A stretch of 21,214 nucleotides of DNA from Deltaproteobacteria bacterium (lineage in GTDB: Bacteria > Myxococcota > Myxococcia > Myxococcales > 40CM-4-68-19), in assembly GCA_005879505.1 (NCBI GenBank), contig VBKQ01000003.1, positions 1 through 21,214 on the forward strand. The letters are read 5' to 3'. Shown here piece by piece: positions 14,640-21,214 of the stretch. A model generated the notes under the pieces. The model worked only from the letters and a program-made list of their open reading frames with translations, was not told the DNA's origin and made no database searches. How positions within the stretch are numbered: position 1 is the stretch's first letter; each line of letters starts with the position of its first letter. The position numbers and the translations under genes are program-made.

Positions 14640-15704
14640 ATGAAGAGCCGTAGTTTGCACGTGTTGGCGCTCCTCTGCTCGGCGTCGTTCGTCGCCTGCA
14701 AGACAGGCGGGGGAACGGGGACCGGCAAGTCCGCCATCACCTTGGACCCCGGAACCAAGGTCGGCGAGGTGGACGGCCAGCCGATCACGTACGGCGAGCT
14801 GCAGAACGACCACGAGGTAGGGCCCAAGCTGCGGCAGGCGGAGGTGAAGGCGCTCACCGAGCTTTACGAGCAGCGCCGAGGGCTCATCGAGGAGATGATC
14901 ACCCGCCGTCTCCTGGAGGACGAGGCCAAGGCGAAGGGGAAGACCATCGAGCAGTGGTACCAGACCGAGTACATGCCCTCGGTTGCCGAGCCCACCGATG
15001 CGGAGGCCAAGGCCTTCTACGACGAGCACAAGGCGCAGATCCCGCAGGGCCAGTCGTTTGACGATCTGAAGCCGCGGATCAAGCAGGCGGTCCGGCAGCA
15101 GAAGCTGCGCGACGGCATGGGGAAGCTGGTCGAGGAGCTGAAGTCGAAGCACCACGTCCAGGTGGCGCTCCAGGCGCCCGACGTGCCGCGCATCGAAGTA
15201 GAGGCGAAGGGCCCGTCGCGGGGTCCGGACAACGCTCCGGTGACGATCGTCGAGTTCAGCGACTTCCAGTGCCCCTACTGCGGTCGCGAGGTTCCGGTCA
15301 TCGAGCGGCTGATGAAGGAATACGACGGCAAGGTCCGGCTCGTGTTCCGCCACTATCCGCTCGAATTCCATCCGTTCGCGCAGAAGGCCGCCGAGGCGGG
15401 GGCCTGCGCGCAGGAACAGGGCAAATTCTGGGAGCTTCACGACAAGATGTTCACGAACCAGAACAAGCTCGCCGTCGACGATCTGAAGGCATACGCGAAG
15501 TCCGTGGGGCTCGACGCCCCGAAGTTCGACAAGTGCCTCGACAGCGGGGAGAAGAAGGCGGTGGTCGAGGAGGACATGAAGGCCGGCAACGCGGCCGGCG
15601 TGAACGGAACGCCGGCGTTCTTCATCAACGGCGTGTTCGTCAACGGAGCGCAGCCTTACGAGCAGATGAAGCAGACGGTGGACCGGGAACTGAAGAAGGG
15701 GTAG
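14640..15704 (+). CDS. Lipoprotein with SurA-N-like and DsbA-like thioredoxin domains
   Basis: This 354-residue protein has an N-terminal hydrophobic segment ending in SFVAC, giving likely lipidation at C20 (the lipobox is slightly unusual, with Phe at -3). Residues about 38-175 resemble the helical N-terminal domain of SurA-type chaperones (KVGEVDGQPITYGEL, IEEMITRRLLEDEAKAKG) but lack the prolyl isomerase domain. Residues about 190-354 form a DsbA/thioredoxin_4 domain with the active site FQCPYCGRE (C211/C214), the cis-proline loop NGTPAFFING (P325) and a further pair, C256 and C299. It probably introduces or shuffles disulfides in envelope proteins that its first domain holds. It has a good promoter and ribosome-binding site and precedes proS by 48 bases. 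The DsbD-like protein at 1371 could serve as its redox partner if it acts as an isomerase; that is inference. Confidence 0.88.
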   Translation: MKSRSLHVLALLCSASFVACKTGGGTGTGKSAITLDPGTKVGEVDGQPITYGELQNDHEVGPKLRQAEVKALTELYEQRRGLIEEMITRRLLEDEAKAKGKTIEQWYQTEYMPSVAEPTDAEAKAFYDEHKAQIPQGQSFDDLKPRIKQAVRQQKLRDGMGKLVEELKSKHHVQVALQAPDVPRIEVEAKGPSRGPDNAPVTIVEFSDFQCPYCGREVPVIERLMKEYDGKVRLVFRHYPLEFHPFAQKAAEAGACAQEQGKFWELHDKMFTNQNKLAVDDLKAYAKSVGLDAPKFDKCLDSGEKKAVVEEDMKAGNAAGVNGTPAFFINGVFVNGAQPYEQMKQTVDRELKKG

Positions 15705-15752
15705 CCGCTGGCGCCGAGCGCGGTGCGGCCCTGCTTTGAGCGGAAACAGCGC

Positions 15753-17495
15753 ATGAGAATGAGCAAATCGTTCACGCCGACCCTGAAAGAGGTGCCGGCG
15801 GACGCGACCGTCGCCTCGCATCAACTGCTCGTGCGCGCCGGCTACATCCGGCAGCTCGCGGCGGGCATCTATTCCATCCTCCCGCTCGGACAGCGCTCGA
15901 TCCTCAAGATCAGCGCCATCGTCCGCGAGGAGATGAACGCGATCGGCGCGCAGGAGTTCTATCTCCCTGCCCTGAACCCGCGCGAGATCTGGGAAGAGTC
16001 GGGCCGCTGGACGGTGATGGGCGAGAACATGTTCCGCCTCAAGGACCGCAAGGGCGCCGACCTGTGCCTGGCGATGACGCACGAGGAGGTCTTCACCGTG
16101 CTCGCGCGCGCGGAGCTGCGCAGCTATCGGCAGCTGCCGCAAGCCTGGTACCAGATCCAGACGAAGTTCCGCGACGAGCCTCGGCCGAAGAGCGGCCTGC
16201 TCCGGGTCCGCCAGTTCACCATGAAGGACAGCTACTCGTTCGATCTGGATCGCGCCGGGCTCGACAAGTCTTTCGAGGACCACCGCCAGGCATACGTGCG
16301 GATCTTCGGGCGCTGCGGCCTGAAGACCATCCAGGTGGAGGCGCATTCCGGCGCGATGGGGGGCTCCGGGTCGACCGAGTTCATGGTCCCGACGGACGCC
16401 GGCGAGGACCTGATCGCTTCCTGCGAGAACTGCGGTTACGCCGCGAACACGGAGAAGGCCGAGTCGCGGGTGGAAACGGCGGACAAGTACAAGGCGGCGG
16501 GCGAATCTCCGCCGCTCGAGGAGTTCGCTACCCCGGGAGCGCTGACCATCGAGGCGCTTGCGGCGAAGCCGTTTGGCGTGCCCGCGGACCAGCAGCTGAA
16601 GACGCTGGTCTACGTCGGCGACGACAAACCGGTCATCGCCATCGTGCGCGGCGACGATCAGCTGAACGAGGCCAAGCTGCAGACGGCGAGCGGTGCGTCG
16701 GTGCTGCGCCCGGCACACCCGGACGAGATCCAGCGCTGGATGGGCGCACGGCCTGGCTCGCTGGGCGGGGTCGGGCTGGCGGGCAAGGGTCTGCGCATCG
16801 TCATCGACCGGCGGCTGGCCGGGCGCACCGGGCTGGTGACTGGAGCGAACCGGGACGGCTTCCACCTGAGAAACGTCTCGGTGCCGCGCGACCTTGCGCA
16901 CGCGACCTCGGCGGATCTGCGCACGGTCAATGCCGGCGAGGGCTGCCCGCGCTGTGGCAGCCCGCTCACCCTGGGAAAGGCGCTCGAGGTCGGCCACATC
17001 TTCAAGCTCGGCACGCGTTATTCCGAGACCATGGGAGCGCGGGTGCTGGACGAGAGCGGCAAGGAAGTGCCGATCGTGATGGGCAGTTACGGGATCGGCA
17101 TCGAGCGCATCCTCGCCGGAGCGGTGGAGTTGCACCACGACGGCGACGGCATCCGCATGCCGATGAGCATCGCGCCCCTGCACGTTGCGCTGCTGCCCCT
17201 GCAGATGCAGGACGGCGCGGTGCGGGACGCAGCGGAGCGCCTCTACCGGGAGCTGACCGATGCCGGAGTCGAGGTCCTCCTCGACGACCGCGACGAGCGT
17301 GCCGGAGTGAAGTTCAAGGACGCCGACCTGATCGGTTTGCCTTTGCGCATCGCGGTGGGCAAGAAGGGCCTGGCGGAGGGCAAGGTGGAGTGGAAGATGC
17401 GTGGCGCCAATGACGTGGACCTGATCGCGCTCACGGAGGTGGTGGCCCGGGCGCAGTCGGCCGTCCGCGATGCAGGCGGGAGACTTTCGCGGTGA
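15753..17495 (+). CDS. proS: Prolyl-tRNA synthetase (bacterial type, with editing domain)
   Basis: ProS joins proline to tRNA-Pro. The 580 residues match the long bacterial form. Class II motif 2 is [17 protein letters not shown], followed by KDSYSFD; the [14 protein letters not shown] stretch and motif 3 in [13 protein letters not shown] are also present. An insertion (about 230-385) between motifs 2 and 3 is the cis-editing INS domain that clears Ala-tRNA-Pro ([23 protein letters not shown]). The C-terminal anticodon-binding domain ends with [16 protein letters not shown] at 15753 is chosen; ATG at 15759 and GTG at 15723 are alternatives, and none has a strong ribosome-binding site. The stop overlaps the pyrF GTG by four bases. 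Confidence 0.96.
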   Translation: MRMSKSFTPTLKEVPADATVASHQLLVRAGYIRQLAAGIYSILPLGQRSILKISAIVREEMNAIGAQEFYLPALNPREIWEESGRWTVMGENMFRLKDRKGADLCLAMTHEEVFTVLARAELRSYRQLPQAWYQIQTKFRDEPRPKSGLLRVRQFTMKDSYSFDLDRAGLDKSFEDHRQAYVRIFGRCGLKTIQVEAHSGAMGGSGSTEFMVPTDAGEDLIASCENCGYAANTEKAESRVETADKYKAAGESPPLEEFATPGALTIEALAAKPFGVPADQQLKTLVYVGDDKPVIAIVRGDDQLNEAKLQTASGASVLRPAHPDEIQRWMGARPGSLGGVGLAGKGLRIVIDRRLAGRTGLVTGANRDGFHLRNVSVPRDLAHATSADLRTVNAGEGCPRCGSPLTLGKALEVGHIFKLGTRYSETMGARVLDESGKEVPIVMGSYGIGIERILAGAVELHHDGDGIRMPMSIAPLHVALLPLQMQDGAVRDAAERLYRELTDAGVEVLLDDRDERAGVKFKDADLIGLPLRIAVGKKGLAEGKVEWKMRGANDVDLIALTEVVARAQSAVRDAGGRLSR

Positions 17496-18160
17496 ATCCC
17501 ATCTGCGCCGCGCTCGACGTCAATGACCCCGTCGCGGCGGAGCGGCTCGCTTCCAGGCTCGCAGGGCACGTCGGCCTGTTCAAGGTGGGGCTGGAGCTGT
17601 TCGTCGCGCACGGGCGCGCTGCCGTCGATGCGATCCGCAAGTTCGAGCTGCCGGTCTTCCTCGATCTGAAGCTCCACGACATCCCGCAGACCGTCGAGGG
17701 CGCGGCACGCGGCGTGGCGGCGCTGGGCGTCGACTACGTCACGGTGCACGCGAGCGGAGGGAGCGAGATGATCCGGGCGGCGCGGCGCGCCTTGCCGCGA
17801 ACGAAGCTGCTCGCGGTGACCGCGCTCACATCGCTTGGCCCTGATGATCTCGCCGCCGTCGGCCTCGCGGGAGACGCAGTTCCCCGGCTGGCGAGGCTCG
17901 CGGTCGCCGCGGGCGCGGACGGGGTGGTCTGCGCGCCAAAAGAGGTCTCGGCGCTGCGCGCATCGCTCGGTCCAGCGCCGCTGCTGGTCGTGGCGGGCAT
18001 CCGGCCGGCGGGCGCCGCGGCCGGGGATCAGCGGCGGACGGGAACGCCAGCGGAAGCGATCCGCGCCGGCGCCAGCATTCTCGTCATCGGCCGGCCGCTG
18101 CGGGATGCCCCGGATCCGGCGGCAGCGGCGGACGCCATCGCGCGCGAGATCGCTCAGTGA
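17492..18160 (+). CDS. pyrF: Orotidine 5'-phosphate decarboxylase
   Basis: PyrF turns OMP into UMP, the last step of pyrimidine synthesis in the cytoplasm. The 222 residues have the family beginning [10 protein letters not shown] (D9), the catalytic Asp-Lys-Asp set in [12 protein letters not shown] (D58, K60, D63), VTVHASGG, and the phosphate-binding end [22 protein letters not shown] and ILVIGRPL. Length is typical of the short bacterial type. The start GTG overlaps the proS stop (GTGA), so it is the last gene of the lipoprotein-proS-pyrF operon. The gap to the convergent lipoprotein gene is only 24 bases and shows no clear terminator. Confidence 0.96.
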   Translation: MNPICAALDVNDPVAAERLASRLAGHVGLFKVGLELFVAHGRAAVDAIRKFELPVFLDLKLHDIPQTVEGAARGVAALGVDYVTVHASGGSEMIRAARRALPRTKLLAVTALTSLGPDDLAAVGLAGDAVPRLARLAVAAGADGVVCAPKEVSALRASLGPAPLLVVAGIRPAGAAAGDQRRTGTPAEAIRAGASILVIGRPLRDAPDPAAAADAIAREIAQ

Positions 18161-18184
18161 TCCTGCCGCGGGAGGAGCGAGCCG

Positions 18185-18748
18185 TTACCTGCGGTCGCGG
18201 TACTTCTCGTCGAGCCGGGGGCGGTGCATTTCGGCTTCTTCCGCGCTCAGCCCGGATTTCCCTGACAGATCCGAAAGCAGGCTCCGGGCGGCGGAATCCG
18301 CCCCCGAGGCCGTGATGCGGCCCCTCGCGCGCCCGAGCTGCACGTCCCAGGCGATGTCATGGCGTTGCGCCCATCGCTGCAGTTGCTGCACCGTGAAGAG
18401 GGCGTCGGCGTAGGCCATGGCCGCGTCGTCCTGCGGCTCGACTTCCCGGAACTTGCCCGGCTCGGGCTCGTACTCGCCCAAGTACAACTGCGTCTCGCCG
18501 AACAGGTACTTGTCCCTGCCGTCGCCGATCGGCCCGCCGGCGGCGTGCAGGTGGTTCGGCTCGCGCCAAGGCGCGCGGCGCCGGGCGTCGCCGTCGGCCG
18601 CCGCGGCCATCTGCCGCGCGGCGGTATCGGGCACTTTGCTCCGGCTGCGGTAGACGAGCGCGCGCGCGTCGCCGTTCAGGGCTGGAGGACGCGAGCACGC
18701 CAGCATCGCGACCAGCGGCAGCAGGCGAGGCAGCGAGGAGGGGTCCAT
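18185..18748 (-). CDS. Unknown lipoprotein at the end of the type II secretion operon
   Basis: This 187-residue protein starts with a hydrophobic segment ending in MLAC, giving likely lipidation at C18. The mature part is hydrophilic and includes PNHLHAAGGPIGDGRDKYLFGETQLYLGEYEPEPGKFREV and a charged C-terminus. I recognise no family. The ATG (18748) follows directly on the TAG of gspN (18751-18749), so its ribosome-binding site lies inside gspN and the two are probably translated together. Its place after gspL-M-N raises the possibility of a role in assembling the secretion system, such as a pilotin, but no sequence similarity supports this. Confidence 0.7.
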   Translation of the reverse strand: MDPSSLPRLLPLVAMLACSRPPALNGDARALVYRSRSKVPDTAARQMAAAADGDARRRAPWREPNHLHAAGGPIGDGRDKYLFGETQLYLGEYEPEPGKFREVEPQDDAAMAYADALFTVQQLQRWAQRHDIAWDVQLGRARGRITASGADSAARSLLSDLSGKSGLSAEEAEMHRPRLDEKYRDRR

Positions 18749-19678
18749 CTACCTGCCGGGACGCGGCTGCAGGCGCGAGAGCGGCCCGCTGAAGGTGAAG
18801 ACGTAGCTGCCGTCGCCCTGTCGCGCATTCTGGATCAGACCCATCATGCCCTTGATCGCGGAATTCTCGTTCAGCCAGTGGTCCGCGGGGCGAAACCGGA
18901 GGTGCAGGTCGGCCTGCGAGAGCGAGAGCAGGGGGCGCAGATTGACGTTGCCGTCGACGTCCGCCTCGAGGTCGCCTCCCCGGGCCGCGGTCTTGTCGAC
19001 CCGCGCGATCCCCTTCTCCACCGCGACCGATCCGTCGATGCGTCCCAGCGTGGTGGGCGGCAGCGAAAATCCCATCACCGTTCCGCCCGTCAACGCGGCG
19101 CCGTCGAGTACAAGCGTGAGCGCGCCCTGCGCCGTCTCCACAGGCAGCAGCGCGGGAAGGTCGGCCTTGACCCTCAGCTTTCCCGCCACGCTCACCCCGG
19201 CCATCTCCCGCAAGGGAAGGGCAGCCAGATCGAGGTCGACTGCGTCGAGGCGCAACGAGGAGACGCCGGGCAGCCTCGGGTCGTTGCTGAGGGCGACGTG
19301 GCCCTTCGCGGTACCGCCGTAGCCCCGCACCGAGAATCCAAACGAAGTCCGGCGGAAGAGCAGCGCAAGGATGTCCGGGCTGAAAACGGCGCGGTCGAAA
19401 CGAAGCTCCGGCCAGGCGGATCCGGCCGCCGGCGCGAGCCGCACCCGCACGTCCCGGGCGCGCACCGAGGCAAGACCGCCGGCGCCTGCGCTCCCGATGC
19501 TCAACTCGGCCCCTGCGCGCTGCGCCTCGATCTCGATCCTTCGCGCCAGCACTTCGTACGGGAACGTGAGCACGAGAAACAAGGCGAACGCGATCAGTCC
19601 CAATGCCGGCAACAGCAGCCGCCGCACCAACGGGTGGCGCGCAAGGAACGCGTTGACGAACGCGAACGGGGGCGCCAT
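18749..19678 (-). CDS. gspN: Type II secretion system protein GspN
   Basis: GspN is an inner-membrane accessory part of the general secretory apparatus, present only in some type II systems. The 309 residues begin with a single membrane segment (about 20-39, LLLPALGLIAFALFLVLTF) followed by PYEVLARRIEIEAQRAG, a family hallmark. The periplasmic part is a repeated beta-strand domain (SVRARDVRVRL, KLRVKADLPALLPVETAQGALTL, GDLEADVDGNVNLRPLL) that ends with SYVFTFSGPLSRLQPRPG. The ATG overlaps the gspM stop (ATGA). The frame is open further upstream, but only as a shadow of gspM. Confidence 0.88.
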   Translation of the reverse strand: MAPPFAFVNAFLARHPLVRRLLLPALGLIAFALFLVLTFPYEVLARRIEIEAQRAGAELSIGSAGAGGLASVRARDVRVRLAPAAGSAWPELRFDRAVFSPDILALLFRRTSFGFSVRGYGGTAKGHVALSNDPRLPGVSSLRLDAVDLDLAALPLREMAGVSVAGKLRVKADLPALLPVETAQGALTLVLDGAALTGGTVMGFSLPPTTLGRIDGSVAVEKGIARVDKTAARGGDLEADVDGNVNLRPLLSLSQADLHLRFRPADHWLNENSAIKGMMGLIQNARQGDGSYVFTFSGPLSRLQPRPGR

Positions 19679-20238
19679 CAGGACCCTTGCCAGGCGCTCA
19701 CGGTCAGCGAGACGTCCAGGAGGTCCTTGCTCTCGTAGGCCTTGCGCAGACGCAGGCGCCGGACGCGGACGACGCCCGGGCTGCGCTCGATCTCGGCGAT
19801 CAGCTTGACCAGCTTGTCGAGCGGGACCTTGCCGAGGTTCACTTCCACGGACATCTCGCGCGGCCGCCCGTTCTGGCCGCCAGCCACGACGCCGCGATCG
19901 CTCATCCCGCCTACGTCGACGCCGTTGTTCCGCGCGGTCGTGTCCACGAACGTCATCAGCGCCGGCGGGCTCTGGCGGAGGCGTGCCTCGAGCAGCTGCC
20001 GCTCCTGCTCGAGGGCGCCGTAGCCCGCCGCCAGCCTGGAGATCTTCTCGAAGTCGGAGCGCTTCTCGTCGAGGGCGGTCTCCGCCCGCCGGATCGCGGC
20101 CGAGAAGCTCGCGTAGGTGACCAGCACGACGAAGAGCAGGATGCCGCCGCCCGCGAGCGTGATCAGGCGCCGCTCCCGCGGCGAGGCGGCGGCGAGCCAG
20201 GCTCGCGCGTCGGTCCACCATGCGCGGATCCGACCCAT
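19678..20238 (-). CDS. gspM: Type II secretion system protein GspM
   Basis: GspM is a bitopic inner-membrane protein that pairs with GspL in the platform of the secretion machine. The 186 residues follow the family layout: a short cytoplasmic start (AWLAAASPRERRLITL), one membrane helix (about 28-48), a periplasmic coiled coil with AETALDEKRSDFEKISRLA and a ferredoxin-like domain (MSVEVNLGKVPLDKLVKLIAEIE, LLDVSLTVSAWQ). The ASPRERR motif just before the membrane helix is typical. Both ends overlap the neighbours by four bases (gspL before, gspN after). Confidence 0.9.
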   Translation of the reverse strand: MGRIRAWWTDARAWLAAASPRERRLITLAGGGILLFVVLVTYASFSAAIRRAETALDEKRSDFEKISRLAAGYGALEQERQLLEARLRQSPPALMTFVDTTARNNGVDVGGMSDRGVVAGGQNGRPREMSVEVNLGKVPLDKLVKLIAEIERSPGVVRVRRLRLRKAYESKDLLDVSLTVSAWQGS

Positions 20239-21214
20239 CAGGCGCCGCCCGGGACTTCGCCGGAGCAGGCATAGGGAAATTCGAGGGCGAACGTCACCTT
20301 CTTGCTGTCCCGCGCCCTCTCCGTGCGCGGCGGCGGGATCTCTCCGAAGCACTTGTCCTTGCGCAGTGCCGAGGCGATCTCCTCGACCTTGCCGAAGTCG
20401 TCGGCGGTCCCCCGCAGACGCACGGCGGTCGTCGTGACCTCGACGTCGTCCAGCAGCGGCAGTGAAGCTTCGGGCAGGTGCGCGACCAACTCCGCGAGCA
20501 CGTCGGCGGCCGAGACGCGGGGGATCCCCGCGGCGCGCGAACGTCCTCCCGAGAGCTGCGCGATCGCCTGCCGGTAGTCGCTCAAGCAGGTGCCGAGGAT
20601 GTGCCGGGTCGCGGTACAAAGCGCGTCGTCGTATTCGGCCGCCTGACGGTGGAGCGAGGACAGCCTGGCGATGCCGAGGACCAGCCCGAGCGCCAGCAGG
20701 ACGGAGGCCGCAATGCCGAGCCGGAACAGCCGGCCGCGCACCTGCGACAAGTCCTTGGTGAAGGCAAATTCGCCCTTGCGCAGATTGACACGGCCGCGTG
20801 GGAGCTGCGCCCGCAGCGCCAGTCCGAGGGCGAGGGCCTCGGCGGGCTCCCCGGCAGGCAGCGTCACCGGCTCGACGGCGAGCTGCGTCTCCTCCGAGAG
20901 CAGCTCGGCAGCTCCCGGCAGGGAAGCCAGCGTGCCGGCGAGCAGGAGCCGCTCCGGCGCGGTCTTGCGCGAGCGGAGAGACATCTTCAGGTCGCGCGTG
21001 AGGGTCGACAGCAACCGGGCGCGCGCCTCTGCGTCTGTCGCCGCCGCCGCCCATTGCACCGCGTTGGAGGTGGTCAGCGCCCTGGCCAGGACGGGCCGGC
21101 CGGCGTCGAGCAGCGCAACGTCGGCCCGGTCCGGACCGGCATCGAGCAGCACCGCGGTCGGTGGCGGGCCACCGCGTGGCACCAGCATCCCCCGTTCGCC
21201 CAGCGCCGCAAGGG
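20238..21214 (-). CDS. gspL: Type II secretion system protein GspL (5' end outside the window)
   Basis: GspL links the cytoplasmic ATPase GspE to the membrane platform. The visible part (325 codons) holds the second half of the actin-like cytoplasmic domain (AVLLDAGPDRADVALLDAGRP; LLLAGTLASLPGAAELL), the conserved juxtamembrane stretch VNLRKGEFAFTKDL, one membrane helix (LFRLGIAASVLLALGLVLGI) and a periplasmic ferredoxin-like domain (VTTTAVRLRGTADDFGKVEEI). An in-frame ATG at 21188 exists, but the frame stays open to the window edge with fitting sequence (LAALGERG), and a start there would cut the actin-like fold, so the gene very likely begins outside. It is followed by gspM with an ATGA overlap. 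Confidence 0.9.
   Translation of the reverse strand, partial: LAALGERGMLVPRGGPPPTAVLLDAGPDRADVALLDAGRPVLARALTTSNAVQWAAAATDAEARARLLSTLTRDLKMSLRSRKTAPERLLLAGTLASLPGAAELLSEETQLAVEPVTLPAGEPAEALALGLALRAQLPRGRVNLRKGEFAFTKDLSQVRGRLFRLGIAASVLLALGLVLGIARLSSLHRQAAEYDDALCTATRHILGTCLSDYRQAIAQLSGGRSRAAGIPRVSAADVLAELVAHLPEASLPLLDDVEVTTTAVRLRGTADDFGKVEEIASALRKDKCFGEIPPPRTERARDSKKVTFALEFPYACSGEVPGGA

Noticed and set aside
14604..17183. An 859-codon open frame on the minus strand
   Set aside because: It is antisense to the DsbA-like lipoprotein and proS genes, which match known families well. Its Arg/Leu/Val/His-rich composition is what GC-rich third-position bias produces on the opposite strand.
18359..19738. 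A 459-codon plus-strand frame opposite gspN and the lipoprotein
   Set aside because: It is antisense to gspN, which has clear family features, and its composition is that of a shadow frame.

Overview
The window is very GC-rich and almost fully coding. Gene content and order suggest a Gram-negative bacterium of the Myxococcota (the former Deltaproteobacteria). The clues are lpxC (lipid A), several lipoproteins, a gspL-gspM-gspN type II secretion tail, a yebC-ruvC-ruvA-ruvB cluster, and a SurA-N/DsbA lipoprotein next to proS. The taxonomic call is inference from gene content; there is no rRNA in the window. I saw no tRNA or rRNA genes, insertion sequences or CRISPR array.

Layout: (1) 1-1289, minus strand: iscS, with a ribosome-binding site for a following gene right at the window edge. 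(2) 1362-2905, plus: a DsbD-like thiol:disulfide transporter lacking the N-terminal domain, coupled to a 58-residue coiled-coil lipoprotein. (3) 2952-4592, minus: a hybrid GAF/histidine-kinase/receiver protein with an eroded ATPase domain. (4) 4761-6838, plus: a short TolC-like exported protein coupled to an Ig-like/lamin-tail lipoprotein. (5) 6914-11767, plus: yebC, ruvC, a broken ruvA, a GNAT acetyltransferase, ruvB and an unknown helical protein. (6) 11973-12902, plus: lpxC, converging on (7) a minus-strand pair, a CoA-binding protein (14130-14567) and a sodium/calcium-exchanger-like protein (12854-14071). (8) 14640-18160, plus: a SurA-N/DsbA lipoprotein, proS and pyrF. (9) 18185-21214, minus: partial gspL, gspM, gspN and a lipoprotein at the end of a type II secretion operon.

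Most co-directional neighbours overlap by four bases (ATGA or GTGA), so translational coupling is the rule. The most striking observation is in the Holliday-junction operon. ruvC and ruvB keep all their catalytic motifs, but ruvA between them has no start codon where one is expected. It has also lost, out of frame, the stretch encoding both helix-hairpin-helix DNA-binding motifs. The missing start coincides with the missing ruvC stop, as if one triplet had been lost from a GATGATC sequence. Other points are a repeated hairpin that begins with the stop codon of two unrelated minus-strand genes, an IscR-like operator over the iscS promoter, and small unknown proteins tied to the Ruv and type II secretion operons. 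I found no clearly new multi-gene system.
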